A stretch of DNA of 64,000 nt from Lachnospiraceae bacterium (GCA_017469945.1 JAFUFI010000029.1:62001-126000), one strand, 5' to 3'; numbered from the stretch's first letter, positions 34,393 through 44,384 are shown. Made by a program: numbers and translations. The notes: a model not told the origin generated them from the sequence alone.

Positions 34393-35799
34393 ATGTCAAG
34401 CGGAAGCAGTTTCAGTGATGGCGGAGTATGGTCATTTATACTCCTTGCGGCAGCAATCTTGGGAAGTATGATAGTTGCCAGCGTTATAAAGAGAAAGGTT
34501 AAGTTTTTAAGTAAGTCCCTTGTGCCGGTTTCGGTTTTGGGCGGAATTATCCTTCTTATAATCTCTGTCATCGTCAAGGCCATCACGGGAGAATATCTTT
34601 TTAACCACGAGATATTCAGCGCGGGAAGCGATAAGAGCGGAATGGAGATCCTGGAGATCTTAACTTACCACTGTCTTGCGGTTGGATTTATCGCTATGAC
34701 CCTTCGAAAGACAAAGGGTAAAAGCAAAACCCGAACCAGAGATGTCATAAATACCGGCCTTACTACGGTTAACACTTATTTAGTACAGGCTTTTGTGGGA
34801 CTTGTTATTACAACTGTTGCCGCCATCTTTTTGCCTAAGCTTTTAAAAGCATCGGGACTACTTCTTTGCTTTGGTTACGGCCAGGGAACAGGTCAGGCCC
34901 TCAACTACGGAAGCATCTATGAAACCTATGGCTTAACCGGCGGAAAGAGCTTCGGACTTACCATTGCGGCTTTCGGATTCTTAAGCGCAAGTATCGTGGG
35001 AGTCATCTATCTTAACTACAAGAGAAGAAAGGGTGACCTCGTTGTCAGAACGGAGCTTAACGAGCTGAACAGAGAGGTTGTTGAGGAAGAGGGCGAGATC
35101 CCTATGATCGAGTCCATCGACAAGATCACAATGGAAATCGCACTTATCGCTATCTGCTACGCAGGCGCATACGGAATAATGTTTGTTTTGGGCAATCTTG
35201 TAGGGGGACTTAAGTCCACGGTTTACGGCTTTAACTTCCTTTTCGGCGCCCTTATGGGTGTTGTGCTTAAGGCTATCATCGGGCTTCTTCGTAAAAAGAA
35301 GATCATGAAGAGGGATTATATAAACAACTTCCTCTTAAACCGTATTTCCGGATTTGCTTTTGATATTATGATCGTTGCGGGAATCGGAGCGATCCAGATA
35401 GACCTTATCGCAAACTATATCGGGGTTCTTTGCATACTTTGTGTTGTGGGAGCTTTTGTCACATTTCTCTATATCAAGTTTATCAGCGACAGACTGTTCC
35501 CCGAGTATGCAAATGAGCAGTTCCTTGCGATGTTTGGAATGCTTACGGGTACTGCAAGTACCGGTATCATCCTTCTCAGAGAGGTGGACCCGGAATTCGA
35601 GACTCCGGTGTCGGAAAACATTGTTTACCAAAATTTCCCCGCCATCATCTGCGGATTTCCGATAATGCTCCTTGCTTCCTACGCACCCACCTCCGATAAG
35701 GCGGTGTTTATCTGTATGGCAGCGGTATTTGGTATATTTTTGGTATTTAACCTGATCCTCTTTAGATCAAAGATATTTAAGAAAAAAGAAAAAAAGTAA
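34393..35799 (+). CDS. GltS-like sodium/glutamate symporter family protein
   Basis: This is a 468-residue membrane protein with about eleven hydrophobic segments. The loop LLLCFGYGQGTGQALNYGSI near residues 155-175 resembles the first re-entrant motif of GltS, and GMLTGTASTGIILLREVDPE near residues 384-403 the second. A charged cytoplasmic loop (about 212-245) splits two halves. The substrate may be glutamate or a related dicarboxylate; this is inferred from the family. Confidence 0.75.
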   Translation: MSSGSSFSDGGVWSFILLAAAILGSMIVASVIKRKVKFLSKSLVPVSVLGGIILLIISVIVKAITGEYLFNHEIFSAGSDKSGMEILEILTYHCLAVGFIAMTLRKTKGKSKTRTRDVINTGLTTVNTYLVQAFVGLVITTVAAIFLPKLLKASGLLLCFGYGQGTGQALNYGSIYETYGLTGGKSFGLTIAAFGFLSASIVGVIYLNYKRRKGDLVVRTELNELNREVVEEEGEIPMIESIDKITMEIALIAICYAGAYGIMFVLGNLVGGLKSTVYGFNFLFGALMGVVLKAIIGLLRKKKIMKRDYINNFLLNRISGFAFDIMIVAGIGAIQIDLIANYIGVLCILCVVGAFVTFLYIKFISDRLFPEYANEQFLAMFGMLTGTASTGIILLREVDPEFETPVSENIVYQNFPAIICGFPIMLLASYAPTSDKAVFICMAAVFGIFLVFNLILFRSKIFKKKEKK

Positions 35800-35844
35800 A
35801 ACGGATTTATAGTAGTAAAAGAAGGCTTTTCTTGGGGTAAAACT

Positions 35845-36822
35845 ATGTTTATTAAAAAAATGTCTGTCCTTCTTTTTACCGCGCTTCTTGTTATGGGGAT
35901 AACAGGCTGCGGGAACACGGAAAAGGACTCAAAGGATCCGAAGCTTTTGCTTGGATTTAGCCAGATAGGCACGGAGAGCGCCTGGCGTATAGGAAATACG
36001 CTTGATATTGAGCAGCAGGCCGAAAACTATGGGGTTGGACTGATGCTTGAAAACGCTAACCAAAAGCAGGAAAACCAGATAGCGGCTATTAGGCGGTTTA
36101 TTGCCTATAAGGTTGATGTTATCGCCTTTTCGCCTATAGTTGAGGATGGCTGGGACAATGTGCTTAAGGAGGCAAAGGACGCCGGGATTCCCGTGATACT
36201 TGTGGACAGGGATATCAGCACTGATAAGTCGGATCTTACCACGTGCCTTATAGGGGCTGACTTTTACAACGAAGGCGTGATGGCGGGGGAATATCTTCTT
36301 CGCAAGGCCGACGAGCTGGGGCTTGAGCAGATAAACATAGTTGAGATTACGGGCACGGAAAACTCTACGCCTATGATGCAAAGACAGGCGGGCTTTTTTG
36401 ACACCATTGGAGCCGATGAGAGGATGAACGTGCTTGAGAGTATAGACGGGGACTTTCTAAAAAGTCGCGGTGCCGAGTGCATGCGGTATCTTATAGATAC
36501 CTACGGAGATTCCATCGACGTGGTATTTTCTCACAACGACGAGATGACCATCGGAGCCCTGCCGGAGATCGAAAAGGCGGGCTTTGAGCCGGGAAAGGAT
36601 ATTATCATCATTTCCATCGACGGAGGTCAGGAGGCCATCGATATTCTTAAACAGGGCAAGATAAACTGCGTCGTTGAATGTACTCCCAAATTAGGAAAAG
36701 CTTTAATGGAAACAGCCCTTAAGCTAAAGAGCGGAGAAGAAGTTGAAAAGCTGATCCATCCGGAGGAGGTTTATTTTTCGGATGAACAGGATACTTCGCA
36801 GATAATGCCAAGGGGATATTAG
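35845..36822 (+). CDS. YtfQ-like sugar-binding lipoprotein, likely YesM sensor partner
   Basis: This is a 325-residue solute-binding protein. The signal peptide ends in ITGC near residue 22. The mature part resembles galactofuranose-binding YtfQ: GFSQIGTESAWR, NQKQENQIAAIRRFI, ILVDRDI and FSHNDEMTIGAL. The next genes are a YesM kinase and a YesN regulator and no permease, so it may present ligand to the kinase instead of serving transport. A second binding protein starts the transporter operon 3 kb downstream. Confidence 0.88.
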   Translation: MFIKKMSVLLFTALLVMGITGCGNTEKDSKDPKLLLGFSQIGTESAWRIGNTLDIEQQAENYGVGLMLENANQKQENQIAAIRRFIAYKVDVIAFSPIVEDGWDNVLKEAKDAGIPVILVDRDISTDKSDLTTCLIGADFYNEGVMAGEYLLRKADELGLEQINIVEITGTENSTPMMQRQAGFFDTIGADERMNVLESIDGDFLKSRGAECMRYLIDTYGDSIDVVFSHNDEMTIGALPEIEKAGFEPGKDIIIISIDGGQEAIDILKQGKINCVVECTPKLGKALMETALKLKSGEEVEKLIHPEEVYFSDEQDTSQIMPRGY

Positions 36823-36852
36823 TTTTGTACGACTCTTACGGGGACAGAGCCT

Positions 36853-38319
36853 ATGGGGAAGCTTAAAAAAGAGAAAAGTATTCTGGGGCAGATAAGCGTT
36901 CTGTCTCACAGGCTGGTGCTGGTACTTGTGGTACCGATCATCATCAGCCTTGTTTTGATGCTTGTTTATGCCTGGAAATATCACAGCTCCATCCTTCGTA
37001 TGGAGACTATCACAAGCCTTAAAAATGTCGTTTCGGTGCAGATTCCCGGAACGGTCTGGAATATCGTAAGCGGAAGGGAGACCTTTGCCGGCAGCAATAT
37101 CTACGTCACTATCAGCAGCGTCGAGGAGACTATAGAGACCATCTCATCCCAGACCGGGGAGGAAAACAGGCTTTCGCTCATCGTTGCAGAGAGGACTATG
37201 GGGACTCTTGAAAACTATGTCGACCGGATCAGGGACAATTTCGAGGCACAGCTTCCCGTTGTCCAAAGCGAGGAGCAGCTCGAGGAGGTACGGGATGTAG
37301 CAAATCTTGTTGCGAGTATGCTGGAGGAATACATTTCCGGGGAGATTACATCTACCGCAAGGATGAGCGTAAGTATGAGGATAATCGTCATCTGTACCGC
37401 GGCGTTTGAGGTCCTTACCGTTATAGTTGCCCTCATCATCAGAAACCGGGCTGTTAGGACGACGGCTCTTTCAGTAAGACAGCCCATCGAAAGGCTCGAG
37501 GAAGCTGCCAAGTCCATAGCCGGAGGAAGCCTTGAGGGAAGAATTGCGGATACGGATATAGCGGAGCTTCGGAACCTTACGACTCAGGTTAATATTATGG
37601 CGGACAGGCTTAAGAGCATGATGGAAAAAAGTAACCGGGATGCGAAAAGCCTTAGAAAAGCAGAGCTGCGTACCCTTCAGGCTCAGATAAATCCCCATTT
37701 TCTCTACAATACTCTTGATGCCATAGTCTGGAAGGCGGAAGCGGGGGAGAAGGATGAGGTTATTCAGCTTACCAGCGCTCTTTCAAACTTTTTCAGAATA
37801 AGCTTATCCTCGGGAGCCGACTGGATCCCCATAAGCCAGGAGAAAAAGCATATCGAAGGATACTTAAAGATACAGCAGACAAGATACCGGGATATTATGA
37901 GCTACGAGATAGATATTCCCGACGATTTAGGAGAGATATATATACTGAAGCTCCTTTTACAGCCCCTTGTCGAGAATGCGCTCTACCACGGAATAAAGAT
38001 AAAAAGAGGGGGCGGAAAGATCAGCGTCAGCGGAAAGAAAGAGGGAGACAGCCTCTTGTTTTGCGTTAAGGATACGGGCTGCGGAATGACTAAGGAGCAG
38101 CTGCTTGATCTAAACGAGAGGATGAAAAACGGCCGGCCCACGGTAAGCGAGGGTGGCGGTGGCTTCGGACTTGTAAACGTAAACTTACGTATCAGGCTTT
38201 ATTACAATCAGGCCGACGGCCTTGAGATCGAAAGCAGCAGTGAAGGTACGCTTGTTTCATTCAGAGTGCCTTTAAGGACGAGAGAGGAGATTTACGAAAA
38301 TGAAAGTGTTTCTGGCTGA
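36853..38319 (+). CDS. YesM/LytS-type sensor histidine kinase
   Basis: This is a 488-residue membrane kinase. Membrane segments lie near residues 20-41 and 174-196, flanking an extracellular region of about 130 residues. A HAMP domain follows. The phospho-acceptor is His282 in QINPHFLYNTLDA. The ATPase domain has QPLVENALYHGIK, DTGCGMT and GGGFGLVNVNLR. It overlaps the response regulator gene by 20 bases. It likely reads the binding protein encoded upstream and controls sugar uptake genes. Confidence 0.92.
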   Translation: MGKLKKEKSILGQISVLSHRLVLVLVVPIIISLVLMLVYAWKYHSSILRMETITSLKNVVSVQIPGTVWNIVSGRETFAGSNIYVTISSVEETIETISSQTGEENRLSLIVAERTMGTLENYVDRIRDNFEAQLPVVQSEEQLEEVRDVANLVASMLEEYISGEITSTARMSVSMRIIVICTAAFEVLTVIVALIIRNRAVRTTALSVRQPIERLEEAAKSIAGGSLEGRIADTDIAELRNLTTQVNIMADRLKSMMEKSNRDAKSLRKAELRTLQAQINPHFLYNTLDAIVWKAEAGEKDEVIQLTSALSNFFRISLSSGADWIPISQEKKHIEGYLKIQQTRYRDIMSYEIDIPDDLGEIYILKLLLQPLVENALYHGIKIKRGGGKISVSGKKEGDSLLFCVKDTGCGMTKEQLLDLNERMKNGRPTVSEGGGGFGLVNVNLRIRLYYNQADGLEIESSSEGTLVSFRVPLRTREEIYENESVSG

Positions 38320-39574
38320 TGATGAAATCGTTATCAGAGAGGGTATAAGAGAATCCTTCCCCTGGGAAGAAACTCCCTACGTTCTTGTGGGTGAAGCTCC
38401 CGACGGGGAGATGGCCCTTCCTATGATCAGAGATACAAACCCGGATATAGTCATAACGGATATCAAGATGCCCTTTATGGACGGGATCGAGCTTTGCAAG
38501 ACCTTAAGGGCGCAGATGCCCTGGATAGGGATCGTTGTCTTAAGCGGATATGACGAGTTTGAATATGCGAGACAGTGCATCGCTCTCGGGGTAAGGGAAT
38601 ATCTTTTAAAACCCATAAATGCCGAGGAGCTGAAAAAAGTCCTCGATAAGGTAAGCGCCCAGATAGCGGAGGAGAAAAAGGCTTCTCTTCACGCAGCAAG
38701 CTTAAGAGCCCGGATGGAGATGGGCGGTAAGCTTGTAAAGGAAAAGCTGATCGCGTCACTTTTTTCGGATGAGGCCAAAGAGGAAGAAGCGGGGGAGGTG
38801 ATAGCTCAGCTTCAGTCTATGGGATGCCCGGTTCCCGCTGAGCACTACGCTGTTATAGACGCCCTTTTTAACCCGACGGAAAAGGGGCAGCAGGCGGCAG
38901 GGCAGCTATCGGAGCGAAGCGGCGGGATGGTTCTCGCCTGCCCGGGTAGAACGGGTACAAGATTTCTTGTTTTGGGAGATACGCCGGAGGATGTTGAGGA
39001 GAGGGCATACGCCTTTGCCACATCTATGACAAGAGAGATAGAAAGACTGGAGGATGATGTAAATCCGGAAGGAGCGCCTGAAACCAAAGTCGGAATCGGA
39101 GATATCGTAAGCCGTCCCGAGGATATTTATAAGAGTTTTAAAAGCGCCAGGCACATAAGGCATCTTTTGACGGAGAGGAAGGATGAAAAGTCCCTTATAC
39201 TCGGCGTCAGGGAGATGGGAGAAAAAGCGGACGAGCAGACCCCCGGAGTCGTTAATGAGGCAAAGCTTTTTATGTCCTCAAAGTTTTCAGATCCCAATCT
39301 GATGCTGCAGGATGTTGCGAGGGCGGTTGGCATGAGTAACAGCAGATTTTCAACTGTCTTTTCCCAGCAAACGGGTAAGACCTTTACCGAGTATCTTATG
39401 TATTTAAGGCTCGGAAAGGCTAAGGAGATGCTTAAGAGTACGGGACTTAAAAGCTCGCAGATAGCGGGAGAGGTGGGATATAACGACGCCCATTATTTCA
39501 GTTATATCTTTAAGAAAAATGTGGGAATGACACCCTCCGAGTACAGGGCGCAAAATCAAAATCAACCTGTATAA
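38300..39574 (+). CDS. YesN/AraC-type response regulator
   Basis: This is a 424-residue regulator. The receiver domain has the acidic pair DD at 7-8, phospho-acceptor Asp54 in VITDIKMPFMDG and the later conserved Lys in LLKPIN. A central region of about 200 residues precedes a C-terminal AraC HTH (about 325-420) with YFSYIFKKNVGMTPSEYR. The probable targets are the following transporter operon and perhaps the GH43 region. Confidence 0.93.
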   Translation: MKVFLADDEIVIREGIRESFPWEETPYVLVGEAPDGEMALPMIRDTNPDIVITDIKMPFMDGIELCKTLRAQMPWIGIVVLSGYDEFEYARQCIALGVREYLLKPINAEELKKVLDKVSAQIAEEKKASLHAASLRARMEMGGKLVKEKLIASLFSDEAKEEEAGEVIAQLQSMGCPVPAEHYAVIDALFNPTEKGQQAAGQLSERSGGMVLACPGRTGTRFLVLGDTPEDVEERAYAFATSMTREIERLEDDVNPEGAPETKVGIGDIVSRPEDIYKSFKSARHIRHLLTERKDEKSLILGVREMGEKADEQTPGVVNEAKLFMSSKFSDPNLMLQDVARAVGMSNSRFSTVFSQQTGKTFTEYLMYLRLGKAKEMLKSTGLKSSQIAGEVGYNDAHYFSYIFKKNVGMTPSEYRAQNQNQPV

Positions 39575-39686
39575 AATAATTTTTAACCGATTTAAATTAT
39601 GTAAAATAAAAAGAGTAAAATATTCAACCAACATAAAATATGCCTTTATTTACCTGAAAAACCAAATAGTCTATCCTTTATGTATA

Positions 39687-39700
39687 AGCCGATAACGGCT
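39687..39700 (+). promoter_or_regulatory. hairpin before the sugar-binding lipoprotein
   Basis: AGCCG and CGGCT flank ATAA, six bases before the AAGGAGG site. The gap upstream (39575-39686) is AT-rich and shows no clear promoter. The hairpin might stabilise the abundant transcript. Confidence 0.35.
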
Positions 39701-39723
39701 GCAAAAAGGAGGATAGCAAGGTA

Positions 39724-40692
39724 ATGAAAAAGTTTGGTGCATTGTTACTTGTGGGTGTTTTGGCTTTCTCATGTCTGCTCGGCGGATGTGGAGCTAAAAC
39801 AGGAGGAAAGAGTTCCGGAACCATCAAGGTCGGAGTTGTAAACAACCCCCCTTCAGAGTCCGGATACCGTGAAGCAAACGTTAAAGACATGGAAGCTGTT
39901 TTCTCAGCTGAGAACGGATACGATCTTAAGACATCCTACAGCTTAAAGAATGACGAGCAGCTCCAGGCAGCACAGGGATTCATCACAGAAGGAGTTGACT
40001 ACTTACTTATCTCTGCAGCAGAGACCACCGGTTGGGATGAAGTTTTAAAGAAGGCACAGGAAGCCGGAATCAAGGTTTATCTCTTTGACCGTATGATCGA
40101 TGTTGACGAGAGTCTCTACGAGGCAGCAGTTGTATCTGACATGGCTAAGGAAGGTGAGACCGCAGTTAACTGGCTCCTTGACCAGAAGCTTGACACTTAC
40201 AACGTAATCCACATCCAGGGTGCTATGGGATCTGACGCACAGATCGGACGTACCGGTGCTCTTGACGCTCAGTTCGCAGCAGGAACCATGAACAAGGTTG
40301 TTCAGCAGACCGCTACCTGGGACGAGGCAGAAGCTAAGAAGATCGTAGAATCAGTTATCAACTCAGGCGAGGACTTCAACGTAATCTACGCAGAGAACGA
40401 CGGTATGGCTAAGGGTGCTGTTGCAGCTCTTGACGAAGCAGGTATCACCCATGGTGTAGACGGCAAGGTTATCGTTATGGGATTTGACTGCAACAAGTGG
40501 GCATTAAGAGAGCTCCTTGCAGGCAAGTGGAACTACGATGGACAGTGCTCACCTTTCCAGGCACAGATCATCTCAGACCTTATCCAGGGAAAGACCAGCA
40601 ACTCAGCAAAGAAGATCATCAACGAAGAGAAGGGATTTGACGCAAAGACTCTTACTCAGGCTGATATCGACACCTATGGTTTGGGTGAATAA
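39724..40692 (+). CDS. sugar ABC transporter substrate-binding lipoprotein
   Basis: This is a 322-residue periplasmic-binding-fold lipoprotein. The lipobox is LGGC near residue 22. The mature protein has the type I fold with GVDYLLISAAETTGWDEVL and KVYLFDRMIDVDE, related to the YtfQ/ribose-binding group. Codon use is strongly biased to the set used by the ribosomal genes (AAC, AAG, CGT, GAC), unlike its neighbours, indicating very high expression. A terminator separates it from the ATPase gene. Confidence 0.9.
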   Translation: MKKFGALLLVGVLAFSCLLGGCGAKTGGKSSGTIKVGVVNNPPSESGYREANVKDMEAVFSAENGYDLKTSYSLKNDEQLQAAQGFITEGVDYLLISAAETTGWDEVLKKAQEAGIKVYLFDRMIDVDESLYEAAVVSDMAKEGETAVNWLLDQKLDTYNVIHIQGAMGSDAQIGRTGALDAQFAAGTMNKVVQQTATWDEAEAKKIVESVINSGEDFNVIYAENDGMAKGAVAALDEAGITHGVDGKVIVMGFDCNKWALRELLAGKWNYDGQCSPFQAQIISDLIQGKTSNSAKKIINEEKGFDAKTLTQADIDTYGLGE

Positions 40693-40711
40693 TTAAACAA
40701 ACTGACCAAAT

Positions 40712-40755
40712 GGCGCAGCTTGGCTGTATGTAAGCAGCTCGGGCTGCGCCTTTTT
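40712..40755 (+). terminator. intra-operon terminator after the binding-protein gene
   Basis: GGCGCAGC pairs with GCTGCGCC, with an inner GCTG/CAGC pair, and five T follow. The T run is immediately followed by the AGGAGG ribosome site of the ATPase gene. It would reduce transcription of the membrane components relative to the binding protein. Confidence 0.85.
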
Positions 40756-40770
40756 AGGAGGTAAATGAAG

Positions 40771-42270
40771 ATGCAGGAAGATACTTTGCTGCAGATGCGA
40801 CATATAGATAAAAGATTCCCGGGTGTAAGGGCGCTGAATGATGTTGACTTTACCTTGAGAAAAGGCGAGATCCACGCTCTTATGGGAGAGAACGGTGCCG
40901 GTAAATCAACTCTTATTAAGATACTGACCGGCGTATATCAAATGGACGGCGGGGAGATAAGCGTAGAAGGGGAAAAGGTAAGCATCCGTTCTCCTCAGGA
41001 TGCGCAAAATAAGGGAATAAGCACAGTATATCAGGAAATAACCCTGTGTCCCAACCTTACGGTTTCCGAGAATATGTTCATCGGACGCGGAAAAGGGGCA
41101 TGGGTTAAACATAAAGCGCTTGAAAAGCGCGCGGACGAGATCCTTACGAAACTCGGAATACCCGCAAGAAGCTCTCAGCAGCTCGGAAGCTGTTCCCTTG
41201 CGGTTCAGCAGATGGTCGCTATCGCAAGAGCCGTAGATATGAACTGTAAGGTTCTTATACTCGATGAGCCCACCTCATCTCTTGACGATAAAGAAGTAAA
41301 CATGCTCTTTGCGCTGATGAGAGATCTAAAGAGCAGAGGAGTAGGAATAATCTTTGTAACCCACTTCCTTGAGCAGGTTTACGAGGTCAGCGACAGGATA
41401 ACGGTTCTTCGAAACGGCGAGCTTGTAGGTGAATACCTGACAAAGGATCTTCCTCAGGTTGACCTTGTTGCGAAGATGATAGGTAAGGAACTTGATGAGC
41501 TTTCAGACCTTTCGGAAGGCGATGTTCATGAAGAAAACTACAACGAGGTTCTCTACGAAGCCGAAAATCTCTCCAGCAGCGATGCGAAACCTTTTGATTT
41601 CTCCATAAGACGCGGCGAGGTAAACGGTTTTACGGGGCTTCTCGGATCCGGACGAAGCGAGAGCGTTAGAGCTATCTTCGGAGCGGATAAGGTAAATGGC
41701 GGAAACGTAAAAGTAAAGGGACAAAACGTTAAGATCACCCATCCCATAGACGCTATGAAACACGGCATCGGATATCTTGCGGAGGACAGAAAGCGTGACG
41801 GAATAATCGCCGAGCTGTCCGTAAGGGAAAACATAATCCTTGCGCTACAGGTTATGAACGGAATCTTTAAGCCCATCAGCCGCAGCGAGCAGGAGGCTTT
41901 TGCGGACGAGTATATAAAGGCGCTCAACATAAAGACCGCAAGCCGCGAGACTCCCGTAGGATCCTTAAGCGGAGGAAACCAGCAAAAGGTTATCCTTGCA
42001 AGGTGGCTTCTTACTCATCCCGATTATCTTATCTTAGACGAGCCCACAAGAGGTATCGACGTAGGTACGAAGCTTGAGATCCAAAAGCTTGTGCTTAAGC
42101 TGGCGGAGGAAGGTGTAAGCGTAACCTTTATTTCTTCTGAAGTCGAGGAGATGCTCAGAACCTGCTCAAGACTTATCGTAATGCGAGACAGACACGTTGT
42201 GGGAGAACTTAAGGGCAAGGATTTAAACCAGGCCCAGGTAATGAAGACCATAGCGGGAGGAGAGGCTTAA
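40771..42270 (+). CDS. sugar ABC transporter double ATPase (YtfR-like)
   Basis: This is a 499-residue tandem ATPase of the ribose/galactofuranose type. The first domain has GENGAGKST and LILDEPTSSL; its signature is the family-typical SLAVQQM. The second has degenerate Walker A GLLGSGRSE, signature LSGGNQQK and LILDEPTRGID. The second of two nearby ATGs is nine bases from AGGAGG and is preferred. It works with the two permeases that follow. Confidence 0.93.
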   Translation: MQEDTLLQMRHIDKRFPGVRALNDVDFTLRKGEIHALMGENGAGKSTLIKILTGVYQMDGGEISVEGEKVSIRSPQDAQNKGISTVYQEITLCPNLTVSENMFIGRGKGAWVKHKALEKRADEILTKLGIPARSSQQLGSCSLAVQQMVAIARAVDMNCKVLILDEPTSSLDDKEVNMLFALMRDLKSRGVGIIFVTHFLEQVYEVSDRITVLRNGELVGEYLTKDLPQVDLVAKMIGKELDELSDLSEGDVHEENYNEVLYEAENLSSSDAKPFDFSIRRGEVNGFTGLLGSGRSESVRAIFGADKVNGGNVKVKGQNVKITHPIDAMKHGIGYLAEDRKRDGIIAELSVRENIILALQVMNGIFKPISRSEQEAFADEYIKALNIKTASRETPVGSLSGGNQQKVILARWLLTHPDYLILDEPTRGIDVGTKLEIQKLVLKLAEEGVSVTFISSEVEEMLRTCSRLIVMRDRHVVGELKGKDLNQAQVMKTIAGGEA

Positions 42271-42271
42271 G

Positions 42272-43354
42272 ATGAAGAAAAATGTAAAAAGATTTTTTTC
42301 CGGTGGTCTCGGACAGCTTACAATTCCTATTATAGCGATCCTGCTGCTGGTAATATTTAACCTTATTAGAGATCCGAGCTTTTTCAGTATCGGAATCGCT
42401 CATAACAGTGACGGCAATATGGTACTTGCCGGAAACCTTATCAGTATCATAAACGGAGCCAGCGAGCTGGCAATCCTTGCAATGGGTATGACCCTTGTAA
42501 CCGCGGCCTGCGGAGGACAGGATATTTCAGTCGGTGCGGCAGCAGCCATCGCCGGAAGCGTATTTGTAAAAGTACTAAAGTCCTCGGGGGGAAATATCCA
42601 CGGTGGACTTGTTGTGGCAGCGTTTGTTGCGGCCTGCATTGTGGCAATGCTTTTTGCTTCCTTTAACGGAACCTTGGTTGCGGTATTTAAGATCCAGCCC
42701 ATGATCGCAACCCTGATCCTTTATACCTGCGGACGATCCATCGCATACTGGATAAACGGCGGCGCGACCCCTACGGTTTCAAGTCCTGTAATAAACGCCA
42801 TCGGAAGCTTTATTCCCGGAATCCCGATTCCCACACCGGTACTCATTGTTGTACTTATGGCGATCCTTTTCAGGCTCCTTTTCCACTTCACATCCCTGGA
42901 GCTCTTTACACAGTCGGTTGGAATAAACGGAAGCGCCGCAAGACTTAACGGAATCAATTCGACATTTATAAAGCTCCTTTCCTTTGTGATCCTCGGAGTT
43001 TGCGTGGCAGTAGCGGGAAGCATCGGTGTAAGCAGATTGGGACTTATAAACCATGAAACCCTTCTTCTTGATGTTGAAATGGATACCATTCTTGCGGTAG
43101 CTATCGGAGGAAACAGCTTAGGAGGAGGTAAGTTCAAGATCGGCGGAAGTATCATCGGAGCGTACGTGATCCAGATGCTTACCATTACGCTTTACGCGAT
43201 GAAGGTTTCTTCGACGGATGTAAAGGCATACAAGGCAATCGTTATAATACTTCTCGTTGTCATCGGATCACCGGTGGTTAAGGCGAAGTTTAGTAAATTT
43301 GCTTCTAAAGTATTTAACAAAGAGAAAAAAGCAGTTGTAAAGGGGGCGGAATAA
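42272..43354 (+). CDS. sugar ABC transporter permease (YtfT-like)
   Basis: This is a 360-residue membrane permease of the RbsC/YtfT family with about nine hydrophobic segments. It includes GMTLVTAACGGQDISVGAAAA, the conserved entry loop, and AVAIGGNSLGGGKFKIGGSI near the C-terminus, the EAA-like coupling loop. It is separated from the ATPase stop by one base and from the second permease by one base. Confidence 0.92.
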   Translation: MKKNVKRFFSGGLGQLTIPIIAILLLVIFNLIRDPSFFSIGIAHNSDGNMVLAGNLISIINGASELAILAMGMTLVTAACGGQDISVGAAAAIAGSVFVKVLKSSGGNIHGGLVVAAFVAACIVAMLFASFNGTLVAVFKIQPMIATLILYTCGRSIAYWINGGATPTVSSPVINAIGSFIPGIPIPTPVLIVVLMAILFRLLFHFTSLELFTQSVGINGSAARLNGINSTFIKLLSFVILGVCVAVAGSIGVSRLGLINHETLLLDVEMDTILAVAIGGNSLGGGKFKIGGSIIGAYVIQMLTITLYAMKVSSTDVKAYKAIVIILLVVIGSPVVKAKFSKFASKVFNKEKKAVVKGAE

Positions 43355-43355
43355 T

Positions 43356-44384
43356 ATGGGTAAAAACATTTTTAAACGTAAAGAGCCTCTTACAGATACA
43401 CAGCTGCTTATGTCCATAACAATCTGCATTTTCCTTGTTATGTACCTGTTTGCGATTGTTTTTTTGCAGGGTGGCTTCTTACATGCGCAGCAGATATTCG
43501 ATATGCTTAACGACAACGCCAGCCTTCTCATCGTATCCTGCGGTCTGACCATCGTAATGATAGGCGGCGGGATCGATATAAGCGTAGGCGCGGTAACATC
43601 CCTTGTTGTAATGAGCTGCGTACTATACCTTAACAGGGGTGGAAACCTTTTTGTATCGATGCTTTTAGCCCTGGGTATCGGACTTGCTTTCGGACTTGTA
43701 CAGGGATTTCTTATAAGCTTCTTGGACATCCAGCCCTTTATCGTAACTTTAGCCGGAATGTTCTTTGCAAGAGGAATGACAACGATCCTTTCCGTAAATC
43801 CTCAAAAGGCGGATCATGCAGTCTTTAACGCTTTGAAGGATACCAAGATTGAGATCCCCTGGCTTGGATATGTGGCCAAGAACGGAAATCTTGTCCCCGC
43901 GAGAATTGAGCTTGGCGTTATCGTGGCTTTTGTCTGCGTAGCGGTAATCTTCGTTATCCTTAAGTTTATGCCCTTAGGACGCCACTTCTACGCAATGGGC
44001 GGTAACCAGACAAGTGCTCTGATGCTGGGTATCAACGTTAAGCGTACAAGGTTTATGAGCTATCTTTTAAGCGGCCTTTTAAGCGGTATCTCCGGATATG
44101 TATTTCTAATGCATACGGGCGCCGGAAACGCTACAAACGCAGCGGGAATGGAGATGAACGCCATCGCTTCTTCCATCATCGGAGGAACCCCTCTTACGGG
44201 CGGTGTCGGAAATGTAATCGGAACCCTTTTCGGAACCCTTACTCTTACGACCATCAAGAAGATCGTAGTATCAAGCGGTTTCAACGATCCCTGGTGGCAG
44301 AGTATCACAACGGGCGGCATGCTTTGCTTCTTTATTCTGCTTCAGAGTATCGTCCTTAGCAGAAGGGGAAAGAAGAAGGCATAA
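43356..44384 (+). CDS. sugar ABC transporter permease (YjfF-like)
   Basis: This is a 342-residue permease, the heterodimer partner of the preceding one. It carries the same fold: GLTIVMIGGGIDISVGAVTS and ASSIIGGTPLTGGVGNVIGT. Two different permeases and a double ATPase is the gene set of the ytfQRT-yjfF galactofuranose importer. The substrate here is inferred from this layout and could be another furanose or a pentose. Confidence 0.92.
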   Translation: MGKNIFKRKEPLTDTQLLMSITICIFLVMYLFAIVFLQGGFLHAQQIFDMLNDNASLLIVSCGLTIVMIGGGIDISVGAVTSLVVMSCVLYLNRGGNLFVSMLLALGIGLAFGLVQGFLISFLDIQPFIVTLAGMFFARGMTTILSVNPQKADHAVFNALKDTKIEIPWLGYVAKNGNLVPARIELGVIVAFVCVAVIFVILKFMPLGRHFYAMGGNQTSALMLGINVKRTRFMSYLLSGLLSGISGYVFLMHTGAGNATNAAGMEMNAIASSIIGGTPLTGGVGNVIGTLFGTLTLTTIKKIVVSSGFNDPWWQSITTGGMLCFFILLQSIVLSRRGKKKA

